NCBI GenBank assembly: GCA_021772055.1
Contig: JAETNR010000033.1
Span: forward strand, 1 to 49,644
Direction of reading: 5' to 3'
DNA length: 49,644 bases
DNA from: Blautia sp.
Lineage (GTDB): Bacteria > Bacillota > Clostridia > Lachnospirales > Lachnospiraceae
Below, in pieces: positions 32,079-40,451 of this stretch (the stretch's first letter is position 1; each line of letters opens with the position of its first letter). A program made the translations under genes and the position numbers. The notes beneath the pieces were generated by a model, which worked only from the letters and a program-made list of their open reading frames with translations, did no database searches and had not been told where the DNA came from.

Positions 32079-32140
32079 GGGAGGGCTTTCCTGAAAAAAA
32101 TTTCACCGGAAGCCGTCGTACCTTGGAAAGGGGGAGTTTT

Positions 32141-32578
32141 ATGGAAGCGTTCATATGGCTGGCAGTGGTGGCGGTATTGCTGGTTGTGGAAGCGGCAACT
32201 GCGGGCCTTACCACCATCTGGTTTGCAGGCGGGGCTCTGACTGCAGCGATCGCGTCATATTGCGGAGCAGGGGTACTTGTACAGTGGCTGCTGTTTTTAT
32301 GCGTGTCGCTGGTGCTTTTGATCTTCACAAGACCAATGGCTGTAAGGTATATGAACAAAGGCACCACAAAGACAAATGCCGACAGCCTGATTGGCCGCAG
32401 AGCTGTAGTAATACAGGAAATCGACAATCTGGCGCAGACAGGGCAGGTAAAGATCAGCGACATTGAGTGGATGGCGCGTACAGCCCTGGAGGGGGAAAAA
32501 ATTCCCGAAAAAGAAATTGTAGTGATCAAAGAGATTCAAGGCGTAAAACTGATTGTAGAAAAGGCTAAGGAGGATTAG
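32141..32578 (+). CDS. NfeD-like membrane protein
   Basis: A 145-residue protein starting at the ATG at 32141, behind AAGGGGGAG. Two or three hydrophobic segments at the N-terminus (AFIWLAVVAVLLVVEAATAG, WLLFLCVSLVLLIFTRPMAV) are followed by an OB-fold-like soluble domain (LIGRRAVVIQEIDNLAQTGQ, ISDIEWMARTALEGEKIPEK). This is the short NfeD (NfeD1b) type that works with stomatin/SPFH proteins. The SPFH gene follows after 3 nt, which is the classic pair. It likely organises membrane microdomains. Confidence 0.9.
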   Translation: MEAFIWLAVVAVLLVVEAATAGLTTIWFAGGALTAAIASYCGAGVLVQWLLFLCVSLVLLIFTRPMAVRYMNKGTTKTNADSLIGRRAVVIQEIDNLAQTGQVKISDIEWMARTALEGEKIPEKEIVVIKEIQGVKLIVEKAKED

Positions 32579-32581
32579 ACT

Positions 32582-33520
32582 ATGGGGAGCATTTTATTTG
32601 TTATTGTTTTAATTGTACTTGTGCTGTTAGTGCTTTCATCCTGTATTAAGATCGTGCCGCAGGCGTATGCAGTAGTTCTGGAACGTCTGGGTGCATATCG
32701 TGCCACATGGAATACAGGTATCCATTTTAAATTTCCGTTTATTGAACGTGTGGCAAGAAAAGTGAATTTAAAAGAGCAGGTTGTGGATTTTCCGCCGCAG
32801 CCGGTAATTACGAAAGATAATGTAACCATGCAGATCGATACCGTTGTATTTTTTCAGATCACAGATCCTAAGCTCTATGCGTATGGGGTGGAAAATCCCA
32901 TTATGGCGATTGAAAATCTTTCCGCTACGACTCTTCGTAATATTATCGGTGACATGGAACTGGACGAAACCCTCACTTCCCGTGAGGTGATCAACACCAA
33001 GATGCGTGCTTCCCTGGATGTGGCTACAGACCCGTGGGGCATTAAAGTAAATCGTGTGGAATTAAAGAACATCATTCCTCCTGCTGCAATTCAGGATGCC
33101 ATGGAGAAACAGATGAAAGCAGAGCGTGAACGCCGTGAGGCAATTCTGATCGCAGAAGGTGAAAAGCGTTCCACGATTCTGGTTGCAGAAGGTAAGAAAC
33201 AGTCTGCAATCCTGGATGCAGAGGCAGAAAAACAGGCTGCCATCCTTCGTGCCGAGGCTCAGAAAGAGCGTATGATCAAAGAGGCAGAAGGTCAGGCGGA
33301 AGCTGTTCTGAAGGTGCAGAATGCCAATGCGGAAGGTATCCGTATGATTAAAGATGCAGGCGCAGACCAGGCGGTTCTTACTTTAAAGAGTCTGGAAGCA
33401 TTTGCCAGGGCTGCTGACGGAAAAGCAACCAAGCTGATCATCCCATCGGACATTCAGGGAATTGCAGGACTTGCTGCTTCTCTTAAGGAAATTGTTGCCG
33501 ATGAGAAAAAAGGTGAGTAA
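32582..33520 (+). CDS. SPFH (stomatin/HflK-type) membrane protein
   Basis: A 312-residue protein. An N-terminal membrane helix (ILFVIVLIVLVLLVLSSCIK) is followed by the SPFH domain (VPQAYAVVLERLGAYRATWN, FPPQPVITKDNVTMQIDTVV, ATTLRNIIGDMELDETLTSR). A helical part rich in Ala, Glu and Lys ends the protein. It is the slipin/stomatin branch of the superfamily and is distinct from the flotillin at 15036. It forms a unit with the preceding NfeD gene. The argF gene starts 48 nt later. Confidence 0.9.
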   Translation: MGSILFVIVLIVLVLLVLSSCIKIVPQAYAVVLERLGAYRATWNTGIHFKFPFIERVARKVNLKEQVVDFPPQPVITKDNVTMQIDTVVFFQITDPKLYAYGVENPIMAIENLSATTLRNIIGDMELDETLTSREVINTKMRASLDVATDPWGIKVNRVELKNIIPPAAIQDAMEKQMKAERERREAILIAEGEKRSTILVAEGKKQSAILDAEAEKQAAILRAEAQKERMIKEAEGQAEAVLKVQNANAEGIRMIKDAGADQAVLTLKSLEAFARAADGKATKLIIPSDIQGIAGLAASLKEIVADEKKGE

Positions 33521-33568
33521 TCCATAATACAAAGTTTCGAGGCATTAGCGGTTCACGAGGAGGATATT

Positions 33569-34570
33569 ATGATGAATTTAAAAGGACGGAATTTTCTGAC
33601 GTTGAAGGATTTTACTCCGGAAGAGATTGTTTATCTTCTGGATCTTGCAGCAGACTTGAAGGCGAAGAAGAAGGCAGGAGAGCTGCATGAATATTTCAGA
33701 GGTAAAAATATCGCGCTGATTTTTGAAAAGACCAGTACCAGAACACGCTGTGCTTTTGAAGTGGCAGCACATGATCTGGGCATGGGAAGTACCTATCTGG
33801 ATCCGAAAGGTTCCCAGATTGGCAAGAAAGAAAGTATTGCGGATACGGCCAGAGTTCTTGGAAGAATGTTTGACGGCATTGAATACAGGGGCTTTGGACA
33901 GGAAATCGTGGAGGAGCTTGCCAAATATGCAGAAGTACCTGTCTGGAACGGTCTGACCAATGAGTATCATCCTACCCAGATGCTGGCGGATATGCTGACC
34001 ATCCGTGAGCATTTCGGCTATCTGAAGGGAATTAAACTGGTTTATATGGGAGACGCCCGTTATAATATGGGCAATTCCCTGATGATTACCTGCGCAAAGC
34101 TTGGAATGCATTTTGTTGCCTGCACTACAGAGAAATATTTCCCGGATGCAGAGCTGGTGGCACAGTGCAGGGAGTGGGCAGAAGCGTCCGGCGGAACCAT
34201 CACCCTTACAGAGGATGCGATGGCAGGAACCAGGAATGCGGATGTGGTTTATACAGACGTCTGGGTATCTATGGGCGAGCCGGATGAAGTTTGGGAAGAA
34301 AGAATCCGTGAGCTGACTTCCTATAAGGTGACAAAGGAAATTATGAATAACGCAGGAGAAAAGGCAATCTTCCTTCATTGTCTGCCTGCTTTCCATGATC
34401 TGAAAACAGGAATCGGCAAAGAAATGGGAGAGCGTTTTCAGCTTACAGAAATGGAAGTTACGGATGAAGTATTTGAGTCTGAACAGTCTAAGGTGTTTGA
34501 TGAGGCCGAGAACCGCATGCATACCATTAAGGCTGTGATGGCGGCTACTTTAGGAGTGCCGGAGAAATAA
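33569..34570 (+). CDS. argF: ornithine carbamoyltransferase
   Basis: A 333-residue protein behind GAGGAGG. The carbamoyl-phosphate site is [12 protein letters not shown], the family motif [10 protein letters not shown] follows, and the ornithine loop is [10 protein letters not shown]. It joins carbamoyl phosphate and ornithine to citrulline. No other arginine genes (arcA, arcC, argG, argH) are in the window, so anabolic and catabolic roles cannot be told apart. In this family of bacteria it is commonly found alone in this position, from memory. Its stop codon overlaps the start of the birA gene. Confidence 0.95.
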   Translation: MMNLKGRNFLTLKDFTPEEIVYLLDLAADLKAKKKAGELHEYFRGKNIALIFEKTSTRTRCAFEVAAHDLGMGSTYLDPKGSQIGKKESIADTARVLGRMFDGIEYRGFGQEIVEELAKYAEVPVWNGLTNEYHPTQMLADMLTIREHFGYLKGIKLVYMGDARYNMGNSLMITCAKLGMHFVACTTEKYFPDAELVAQCREWAEASGGTITLTEDAMAGTRNADVVYTDVWVSMGEPDEVWEERIRELTSYKVTKEIMNNAGEKAIFLHCLPAFHDLKTGIGKEMGERFQLTEMEVTDEVFESEQSKVFDEAENRMHTIKAVMAATLGVPEK

Positions 34571-35376
34571 TGGCAGAGACAATGTTTGATCAAACAACAA
34601 TTTTACATGCAGTACATACAAAATGGGCGGGTAAAACCGTCCATTTTGCAGAAGAAGTGGATTCTACCAATGAGTGGGCCAAGCGGCTGAGTAGGGAGGG
34701 GGAAGTCCACGGCGCATTGGCTGTTGCTGAGTTTCAGTCCGCAGGGAAAGGGCGCCTTGGGAGAAAGTGGACTGCTCCTGTGGGCAGCTCTGTGATGATG
34801 AGCATTCTCCTTAGGCCGGATTTTGAACCCCGGCTTGCCCCGATGCTGACCATTGTGATGGGGCTTTCCGCAGCGCAGGCAGTAGAACGGATGGGGATAA
34901 AGGCTTGTATTAAATGGCCCAATGACGTGGTGGTTTCCAGGAAGAAGATCTGCGGCATCCTCACGGAGATGAGTGTAAAAGAGGGGAAAATCGATTATGT
35001 GGTGATCGGATGCGGGATTAATGTAAATCTCGAAGCCCTGCCGGAGGATATTGCGGATAAAGCCACATCTCTCTGTCTGGAAACAGGGAAGACCTATGAC
35101 AGAAATAAAGTGCTGGCTAAAGTGCTGGAATGTTTTGAAGGCAATTATGAACAGTTCGAAAAGACGAAAGACCTGACTCTTTTGCAGGAGGACTATAACC
35201 GGATGCTGGCAAACTACGGGCAGACGGTGAGAGTTTTAGATCCTTTAGGAGCCTATGAGGGAATTGCCTATGGAATTAACATAAGCGGCGAGCTTCTGGT
35301 GGAGAAAGCAGACGGAGAAAGGGTCTGTGTAGGAGCCGGAGAGGTCTCTGTCAGGGGGCTGTATAGTTATGTGTGA
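34570..35376 (+). CDS. birA: biotin--[acetyl-CoA-carboxylase] ligase, short form
   Basis: A 268-residue protein with the catalytic biotin ligase domain: EFQSAGKGRLGRKWTAPVGS (the GRxxRxW motif), CIKWPNDVVV and VIGCGINVN. The C-terminal SH3-like domain is present (VRVLDPLGAYEGIAYGINIS). The DNA-binding N-terminal domain of bifunctional BirA is missing, so it should not repress biotin genes by itself. The ATG overlaps the argF stop (TAATG), so translation is probably coupled. It attaches biotin to carboxylase carrier proteins. Confidence 0.92.
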   Translation: MAETMFDQTTILHAVHTKWAGKTVHFAEEVDSTNEWAKRLSREGEVHGALAVAEFQSAGKGRLGRKWTAPVGSSVMMSILLRPDFEPRLAPMLTIVMGLSAAQAVERMGIKACIKWPNDVVVSRKKICGILTEMSVKEGKIDYVVIGCGINVNLEALPEDIADKATSLCLETGKTYDRNKVLAKVLECFEGNYEQFEKTKDLTLLQEDYNRMLANYGQTVRVLDPLGAYEGIAYGINISGELLVEKADGERVCVGAGEVSVRGLYSYV

Positions 35377-35393
35377 ATAGAACGGAGGAACTT

Positions 35394-35759
35394 ATGTACC
35401 AGGAAAACGTTGTGCTTTGCGGTGCAAGCGCTTATGAACAGAAATATTATTTTAATCATGATTTTGACTCCCTGCCGGAGCATGTGAAGCAGGAGCTGCA
35501 GATTCTCTGCGTACTGTATACAGAGGATATCGGCGGGATCCTGACCCTGGAATTTGATGAGGACGGGCAGCTTCAGTTTAAGACAGAGGCATTGGACAGT
35601 GACGGATTTTATGATGATATCGGAAGCGTGTTGAAAATCAAGCAGATTCAGACAGAAAAAAGAGAACTGTTGGAATCTCTTGAGGTTTATTACCGGGTAT
35701 TTTTCCTGGGAGATGTTCCGGAGGAAGAATTGCAGAAGAAAGCGGACAGTGAGGAATAA
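35394..35759 (+). CDS. conserved hypothetical protein, DUF6145 family
   Basis: A 121-residue protein. The ATG at 35394 has CGGAGG at 35381-35386. An upstream GTG at 35373 would overlap birA by a few bases and lacks a ribosome-binding site. It is acidic, with ENVVLCGASAYEQKYYFNHD, VKQELQILCVLYTEDIGGIL, and LEFDEDGQLQFKTE. I recognise it only as a domain of unknown function shared by Lachnospiraceae and placed between birA and dusB. No catalytic motif is seen. Confidence 0.7.
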   Translation: MYQENVVLCGASAYEQKYYFNHDFDSLPEHVKQELQILCVLYTEDIGGILTLEFDEDGQLQFKTEALDSDGFYDDIGSVLKIKQIQTEKRELLESLEVYYRVFFLGDVPEEELQKKADSEE

Positions 35760-35762
35760 GCC

Positions 35763-36728
35763 ATGCAGATGCAGTGGAAAATCGGAAATGTACAGATGGA
35801 GAACCCTTTTGTTCTGGCACCTATGGCAGGGGTGACGGATCTGCCTTTCCGAAAGTTATGTAAGGAACAGGGGGCAGGGCTGATCTGCATGGAAATGGTC
35901 AGCGCCAAGGCCATTTCCTTTCATAATAAAAATACGGAGGCGCTGATGGAGATTGCCCCATGTGAGCACCCGGTATCCATGCAGCTTTTTGGCAGTGAGC
36001 CGGAGCTGATGGCCAGGGTCGCCGCAGAGATTGAAGAGCGTCCCTTTGACATTTTGGATATCAATATGGGGTGTCCCGTTCCGAAGGTGGTGAACAACGG
36101 AGAGGGATCAGCTCTCCTAAAAAGTCCGGACCTGATAGGGCGGATCGTATCTTCTGTTTCCCATGCAGTGAGAAAACCTGTGACCGTAAAGGTTCGCATT
36201 GGCTTCGAAGGGTATCCCGTGGATATTGTGGAAATTGCGAAAGTGATAGAAGATTCCGGGGCAGCAGCCATCGCAGTGCATGGAAGGACACGGCAGCAAT
36301 ATTATTCCGGATGTGCAGACTGGGATGCTATCCGCAGGGTGAAGGAAGCAGTGTCCATTCCGGTGATCGGCAACGGGGATGTGGATTCCCCTTTAAAGGC
36401 TGAAGCAATGCTAAAAGAAACCGGATGCGATGCAGTTATGATCGGACGTGCAGTCCGGGGAAATCCCTGGATTTTTCGCGAAATGAACCATTACTTTGAG
36501 ACCGGAGAGCTTCTTCTAAGACCTTCCGGGGAAGAAATCCGGGAAATGATTCTTTGCCATGCAAGGATGCAGATCGAATTAAAAGGAGAATTTACCGGAA
36601 TCCGTGAGATGCGGAAACATGTTGCCTGGTACACGGCAGGAATGCGCCACAGCGCAGGGCTTCGAAGAGAATCCAATCATATAGCAAGCTATGAGGAACT
36701 GGAAGGACTGCTTGGGAGACAGGGGTGA
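35763..36728 (+). CDS. dusB: tRNA-dihydrouridine synthase, DusB type
   Basis: A 321-residue flavoenzyme. Visible are the FMN/TIM-barrel start LAPMAGVTDLPFRKLCKEQG, the catalytic-Cys segment DINMGCPVPKVVNNGEGSAL, and IAVHGRTRQQYYSG. It reduces uridine to dihydrouridine in tRNA with NADPH. The helical C-terminal domain is present (IREMRKHVAWYTAGMRHSAG). It starts 3 nt after the stop of the previous gene, with GAGGAA upstream, so it is the end of the long operon. In related genomes the order often continues with greA and lysS. Here a broken XRE gene follows. Confidence 0.92.
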   Translation: MQMQWKIGNVQMENPFVLAPMAGVTDLPFRKLCKEQGAGLICMEMVSAKAISFHNKNTEALMEIAPCEHPVSMQLFGSEPELMARVAAEIEERPFDILDINMGCPVPKVVNNGEGSALLKSPDLIGRIVSSVSHAVRKPVTVKVRIGFEGYPVDIVEIAKVIEDSGAAAIAVHGRTRQQYYSGCADWDAIRRVKEAVSIPVIGNGDVDSPLKAEAMLKETGCDAVMIGRAVRGNPWIFREMNHYFETGELLLRPSGEEIREMILCHARMQIELKGEFTGIREMRKHVAWYTAGMRHSAGLRRESNHIASYEELEGLLGRQG

Positions 36729-36730
36729 TT

Positions 36731-37159
36731 TCATCTCTTCGCTTTAAAGTATAAAGCATATGCTTCCTCCATTTCGATAGCAGATATAAGTTCTTCTATT
36801 TCCCAGGCTGCAATATCCTGAATAAAAAGAGTTGCTTTTTTTTACGGGACATAATTTCGTTGTATATTGCTGTCCGTGATATCCAAAGTTTACAAAATAC
36901 ATTTTGTTTTTTTATATGAACAGTTCCCTGAGTATGGTATTTCTCTGATGTCACAGTCATATCACTACAGCAAAGGGTATATAGTTGATTCATAGACAAA
37001 TTCAAACATTCTGCCAGAGAGAATAATATTCCGGCTTTCACATTTTTTATATCCACTTTCTGGTTGACAATATCAGTTAATGTGCTGTAAGGGATGCCGC
37101 TGATTTTACTCAGTTTTGTATACACTTATTTTTTGCTCTGTCAGATATGCTTTCAGCAT
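36731..37159 (-). pseudogene. small XRE-type DNA-binding protein with two frameshifts
   Basis: The frame from the ATG at 37159 begins MLKAYLTEQKISVYK and then shifts by one base to KLSKISGIPYSTLTDIVNQ, the helix-turn-helix, and AGILFSLAECLNLSMNQLY. The middle follows the same frame. Near 36830 it shifts again to DIAAWEIEELISAIEMEEA and YALYFKAKR with a stop at 36731. That is the normal end of this common small Clostridia family. The two small indels break it. It is convergent with the end of dusB, and the two stops are only 3 nt apart. Confidence 0.7.
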
Positions 37160-37228
37160 TTTTATCACCGCTCATCTAATATACCGCTGTACCGGTATAT
37201 TATACAAGTGATATATTTTTTTGATGTT

Positions 37229-37257
37229 TTGACGATAAAAAACGGATATGCTATAAT
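37229..37257 (+). promoter_or_regulatory. sigma-A promoter of the LytTR regulator gene
   Basis: TTGACG, 17-bp spacer, perfect TATAAT, 29 bp before the start codon at 37286. A strong, probably constitutive promoter with no repeats of the LytTR-box kind nearby. Confidence 0.8.
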
Positions 37258-37285
37258 ACTCCTTGCACAAAAGGAGGGAATGCTT

Positions 37286-38005
37286 ATGTATCAGGTTGCC
37301 ATCTGTGATGATGAACCACACGCTGCAGAACAAAACGAAACCATGCTCTGCCATATTCTGGAGGCAAGAAACCTCCGGCGGGATGTTGATTATTCCATCC
37401 ATTGCTTTTCCTCATCCGCATCGCTGCTGGCACAGATGGAAAGACACCCATCCGCTTTTCATCTTCTTCTGCTGGATATTGAACTGGAGAACGAGAACGG
37501 TCTCTCCCTCGCTGCACACCTGCGGGAAAACGGCTCGGACTGCTCCATTATTTATATCACCGCTTATCGGGATTATGTTTTTGACTGCTTTGACACCCGG
37601 CCGCTTCACTACCTGCTCAAGCCGGTAGATCCGGAAAAGCTGGCAGGCGTGATTGACCGGGATTTGCGGGATAATTACCATCCGGAACAGATTGATTTTC
37701 TGGTGGATGGCTGCTGGCGATCTGTGAATGCCCGGGACATCCTCTATGCAGAAGCTACCAGTCATAAATCTGCCATCTACCTGCAAGGGGGAGAGGTACT
37801 GTATATCAACCAGAATTTTTCCGACCTGCTTCCCCGCCTGAATGGGCAAAAGTTCTGCCGAAGCCATTTCAGCATTCTTGTGAACCTGGAACATATCTAC
37901 CGCCTGAATGGCAGTACCCTTATTCTGGATAACGGCAGGGAGCTTCCTGTCAGCCGTTCCAGACAGAAGGAGCTCAAAAAACAGTATATTGCTTTTATCA
38001 AATAG
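37286..38005 (+). CDS. LytTR-family response regulator (AgrA/VirR type)
   Basis: A 239-residue regulator. The ATG at 37286 is favoured, with AGGAGGG 7 nt upstream. The receiver domain has ICDDEPHA (acidic pocket), LLLLDIELENENG (phospho-acceptor Asp), YITAYRDYV and YLLKPVDPEKL (conserved Lys). The LytTR DNA-binding domain starts near residue 135 (QIDFLVDGCWRSVNARDILY) and includes FCRSHFSILVNLEHIYRLNG and the closing ELPVSRSRQKELKKQY. It works with the kinase encoded convergently downstream. A 20-bp-spaced direct repeat with CAGTT cores next to the kinase promoter is its candidate target. Confidence 0.9.
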   Translation: MYQVAICDDEPHAAEQNETMLCHILEARNLRRDVDYSIHCFSSSASLLAQMERHPSAFHLLLLDIELENENGLSLAAHLRENGSDCSIIYITAYRDYVFDCFDTRPLHYLLKPVDPEKLAGVIDRDLRDNYHPEQIDFLVDGCWRSVNARDILYAEATSHKSAIYLQGGEVLYINQNFSDLLPRLNGQKFCRSHFSILVNLEHIYRLNGSTLILDNGRELPVSRSRQKELKKQYIAFIK

Positions 38006-38039
38006 AAAGCCAACCCTCACATACCGAAGGGTTGGCTTT
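38006..38039. terminator. shared bidirectional terminator of the two-component genes
   Basis: AAAGCCAACCCT at 38006-38017 pairs with AGGGTTGGCTTT at 38028-38039, followed by T-run on the plus side and preceded by A's for the minus side. It lies between the converging response regulator and kinase genes. Confidence 0.9.
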
Positions 38040-38088
38040 TTTTCTTTATGCGGCCATAAGGGAGGCGCTGGCTCTGCGAAAAACTCTG

Positions 38089-39894
38089 TCATTTTTCCGG
38101 CATCTGCAAAGCAGTGGAGGCGGAAAAAAGCCCATCCGGGAATTCCAGCAGCAGCTCGCTTTGATACTTGTGTGCCACAGCCTGCACTGCTTTCAGGCCA
38201 TAACCGTGAACCGTGGGATCCTCTTTTGTCGTGCGGCACAGGCCGGTTTCTTCATCATACTTTACAGGACCAAATCGTGGATTTTCTATGCCGATATACA
38301 AATGCGCTTTCCGAACGTGTATGCTGATCCGCAGCCATTTCTCCACTCCCTCCGAAGCCAGAGCATTGGCATCCAGGGCGTTCTGCAGAAGATTTGTCAA
38401 AACGGTACAAAGTTCCGTATCCGGAAACGGAAGCGTTTCCGGTGCACTCACCTCATACTCTGCTTTGACTCCCAGTTTCTCAGCGCGGGCAAGAAAGATG
38501 GTCAGAACTGTATTGATTACCGGATGTGCAACGTATGTCGTGACAGGAATTGCCTCCACGTCAGCCAGCAGGCCCTCCAGATAGTTTTCCAGACTGTCCC
38601 ATTCTTCCGCCTGGCACAGCTTTTGCAGGACAGTATAATGGTTCACGGTTTCATGACGCATTCTGCGGAGGGCTTCGTCACTTTCCCATACCACCGCAAG
38701 CTGTTCCTGGGCCATACTTTCCCGTGCAGACAGCGCCTGTATCTGAGCTTTCCGTGCCGTCATAGAACGAAGCTGGGACAGTACGCTTACCAGAAAGCAT
38801 AGCAGGAACAGAAGGGTACTCCACCAGTATAGTGGATAATCCGGCCGATGTGCAATGATTTGTTCCATGAGAAACTGCACATAAGAAAACAATTCGCCGC
38901 TGCACAGCCGGGAAAACAGACACGCCGCCCCGACTGCGGCTGCAGAGAGTATTAATCCTCGCAGAAACAGTTGGAATACCTGATTTTTATCCCGGTATTC
39001 CAATATGGAGCACACCAAAAGCGCCGCCACAGTAAAATAGAATACTTCCCCAATCCGGGACGCGATCATAGAGAAAGCGGGAACCATTGTCTGAAATCCG
39101 GCAACCACAAAATAAATCAGTGCAGGAAGGACTGCGAAAGGCAGAAACAGTTTCCTGTATTTTTTCATGTATGACAATAAAAAGAACGGAGGAAGGGCGA
39201 ACAATGCCGCCCTGGACAAGGAAAGCCCCAGGCCGTAGATTTTTGGGGAAAGGATACCTCCGAGTCTGCTCTCCGCGTGGAAATAGAACATCTGGCTCAA
39301 GGCTATCAAACTAAGCAGCAGAACCGGCCAGGCACAGTTTCCCTCCGTCAATCCATAGAAAAACAGTCCAAGGGCAAGCAACGATACTACGCAAAAGGCT
39401 GCAGCCTGGAGTGCGCTTTTCGCAGTATTGGCCCGGACGTTTTCTTTCATGATACCACTGTCCGTGAGATACAAAACCGGGAGCGTCTCCCCTGCAGTTT
39501 TTGACATCTCCAAAGTAACTGTTTTTCCGGCACAGTCCCTGGGCAGCATAAAGAAAATGCTTCCCAACGCTGTTCCGTCCCATGCTTCCAGACGGCCTAT
39601 GCGATCTTTATCCAAAAACACATCCCCCTCACCTGTACCCGTGTGATTGATCATCAGCATAGGATACCACTGGCTGTCCCATTCAGGAAGCATTGCTGTC
39701 AGCGTAAGTGTACCTTCATAAGCATCGCTCTCATAAAACGTCATTACATTGCCGTTGACACTGGTTTTTAGCCACAGGTGCGTTCTGCGGGGGGTAACCT
39801 CCGATGTCAGAATGGCCATCAGTGCAATGATGCAGACCATGAATGCTGCTGCGGCCAGCCATCCGGGTATTGTCTCTTTTTGTTTCCCAGGCAT
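38089..39894 (-). CDS. sensor histidine kinase, GHKL type with 7TM-like sensor region
   Basis: A 601-residue protein. After a membrane helix (WLAAAAFMVCIIALMAILTS) comes an extracellular beta-rich domain of about 130 residues (FYESDAYEGTLTLTAMLPEW). A set of seven-or-so membrane helices follows (SALQAAAFCVVSLLALGLFF, onward). The layout recalls the 7TMR-DISM extracellular plus 7TM arrangement. The kinase core has RRMRHETVNHYTVLQKLCQA (with the phospho-acceptor His), a GHKL ATPase domain starting at VLTNLLQNALDANA (N box), and GYGLKAVQAVAHKY (G box). It is convergent with the LytTR regulator. The ligand is unknown. No pheromone-precursor gene such as agrD is visible. Confidence 0.85.
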   Translation of the reverse strand: MPGKQKETIPGWLAAAAFMVCIIALMAILTSEVTPRRTHLWLKTSVNGNVMTFYESDAYEGTLTLTAMLPEWDSQWYPMLMINHTGTGEGDVFLDKDRIGRLEAWDGTALGSIFFMLPRDCAGKTVTLEMSKTAGETLPVLYLTDSGIMKENVRANTAKSALQAAAFCVVSLLALGLFFYGLTEGNCAWPVLLLSLIALSQMFYFHAESRLGGILSPKIYGLGLSLSRAALFALPPFFLLSYMKKYRKLFLPFAVLPALIYFVVAGFQTMVPAFSMIASRIGEVFYFTVAALLVCSILEYRDKNQVFQLFLRGLILSAAAVGAACLFSRLCSGELFSYVQFLMEQIIAHRPDYPLYWWSTLLFLLCFLVSVLSQLRSMTARKAQIQALSARESMAQEQLAVVWESDEALRRMRHETVNHYTVLQKLCQAEEWDSLENYLEGLLADVEAIPVTTYVAHPVINTVLTIFLARAEKLGVKAEYEVSAPETLPFPDTELCTVLTNLLQNALDANALASEGVEKWLRISIHVRKAHLYIGIENPRFGPVKYDEETGLCRTTKEDPTVHGYGLKAVQAVAHKYQSELLLEFPDGLFSASTALQMPEK

Positions 39895-39951
39895 TCAATC
39901 CCCTGCCTTTCATAAATTTTTTGCTATTAGCGTAACGGGTAAAATGACTTG

Positions 39952-40037
39952 TGTCAAGAAGCAGAAACTGCAAAGTAGGTAAAAAAACTGCAAAGCAGGA
40001 AAGCCCTCTTGTTATTCCATTCGGTTTTGAGTATTGT
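39952..40037. promoter_or_regulatory. divergent promoter region with two direct LytTR-like boxes
   Basis: Two copies of AAACTGCAAAGYAGG, at 39965-39979 and 39985-39999, differ in one base and start 20 bp apart (about two helical turns). The reverse strand reads CTTTGCAGTTT, with the CAGTT core of LytTR sites. On the minus strand a perfect TTGACA (39957-39952) follows 7 nt later, with a weak -10 (TACGCT after 17 bp), as in activator-dependent promoters. On the plus strand TTGTTA (40009-40014), a 17-bp spacer and TATTGT lie 9 nt from the second box. The kinase gene and the genes toward the adhesin could both be controlled. Confidence 0.6.
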
Positions 40038-40082
40038 GAAGTAGCAATATAACTGAAAGAATAATCAAAATCCAGGAGGAAT

Positions 40083-40262
40083 ATGATGAAAAAAATGAAG
40101 AAAACGACAGCGGCCTGTTTATCTGCTGCTTTGCTGCGGCCGAGTCGTATGAGGCGGTGAAGATGCCGTTTTCACTGCGCAAGGACGCTGATGAGGCTTC
40201 GACCGGCTGTGAACTTGGATATTCTGCTGATATTTTTTGCCTGGCAAAAAGAATGTATAGGT
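40083..40262 (+). pseudogene. remnant of a small secreted protein
   Basis: A signal-peptide-like start (MKKMKKTTAACLSAALL) behind CAGGAGGA is immediately followed by unrelated codons and a TGA at 40158. Reading on in another frame gives AESYEAVKMPFSLRKDADEA and STGCELGYSADIFCLAKRMY with a stop at 40260. This looks like the start and end of a gene joined by a deletion. I do not recognise the protein. It lies downstream of the plus-strand promoter of the LytTR-box region. No terminator is visible before the adhesin. Confidence 0.45.
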
Positions 40263-40451
40263 AAAAATGTACAATTTTGAAACGAAAAAACCAGGAAAAT
40301 ATACAAGGTAACGAACGAAAAATTACTTGAATATTGTTTTTGGTTGTTATATCATGAAAATAAGAAACTGTTTGAGAAAAGTTTTTTTAATGAAACCTTA
40401 TTTCATATGTGACTATGCAAATCGTATCATAATTCAGTAAAGGAGGATATT
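40263..40451 (+). other. AT-rich leader in front of the adhesin gene
   Basis: About 190 bp with no coding content or hairpin terminator. It ends with AAAGGAGGATATT before the adhesin ATG, a strong ribosome-binding site. No clear sigma-A promoter pair with 17-bp spacing was found, although TTGAAT (40328) with TATATC after 15 bp could be a weak one. Transcription may also come by read-through from the promoter at 40009. Confidence 0.4.

Noticed and set aside
33578..34522. 314-codon minus-strand frame over argF
   Set aside because: Shadow of a clear ornithine carbamoyltransferase.
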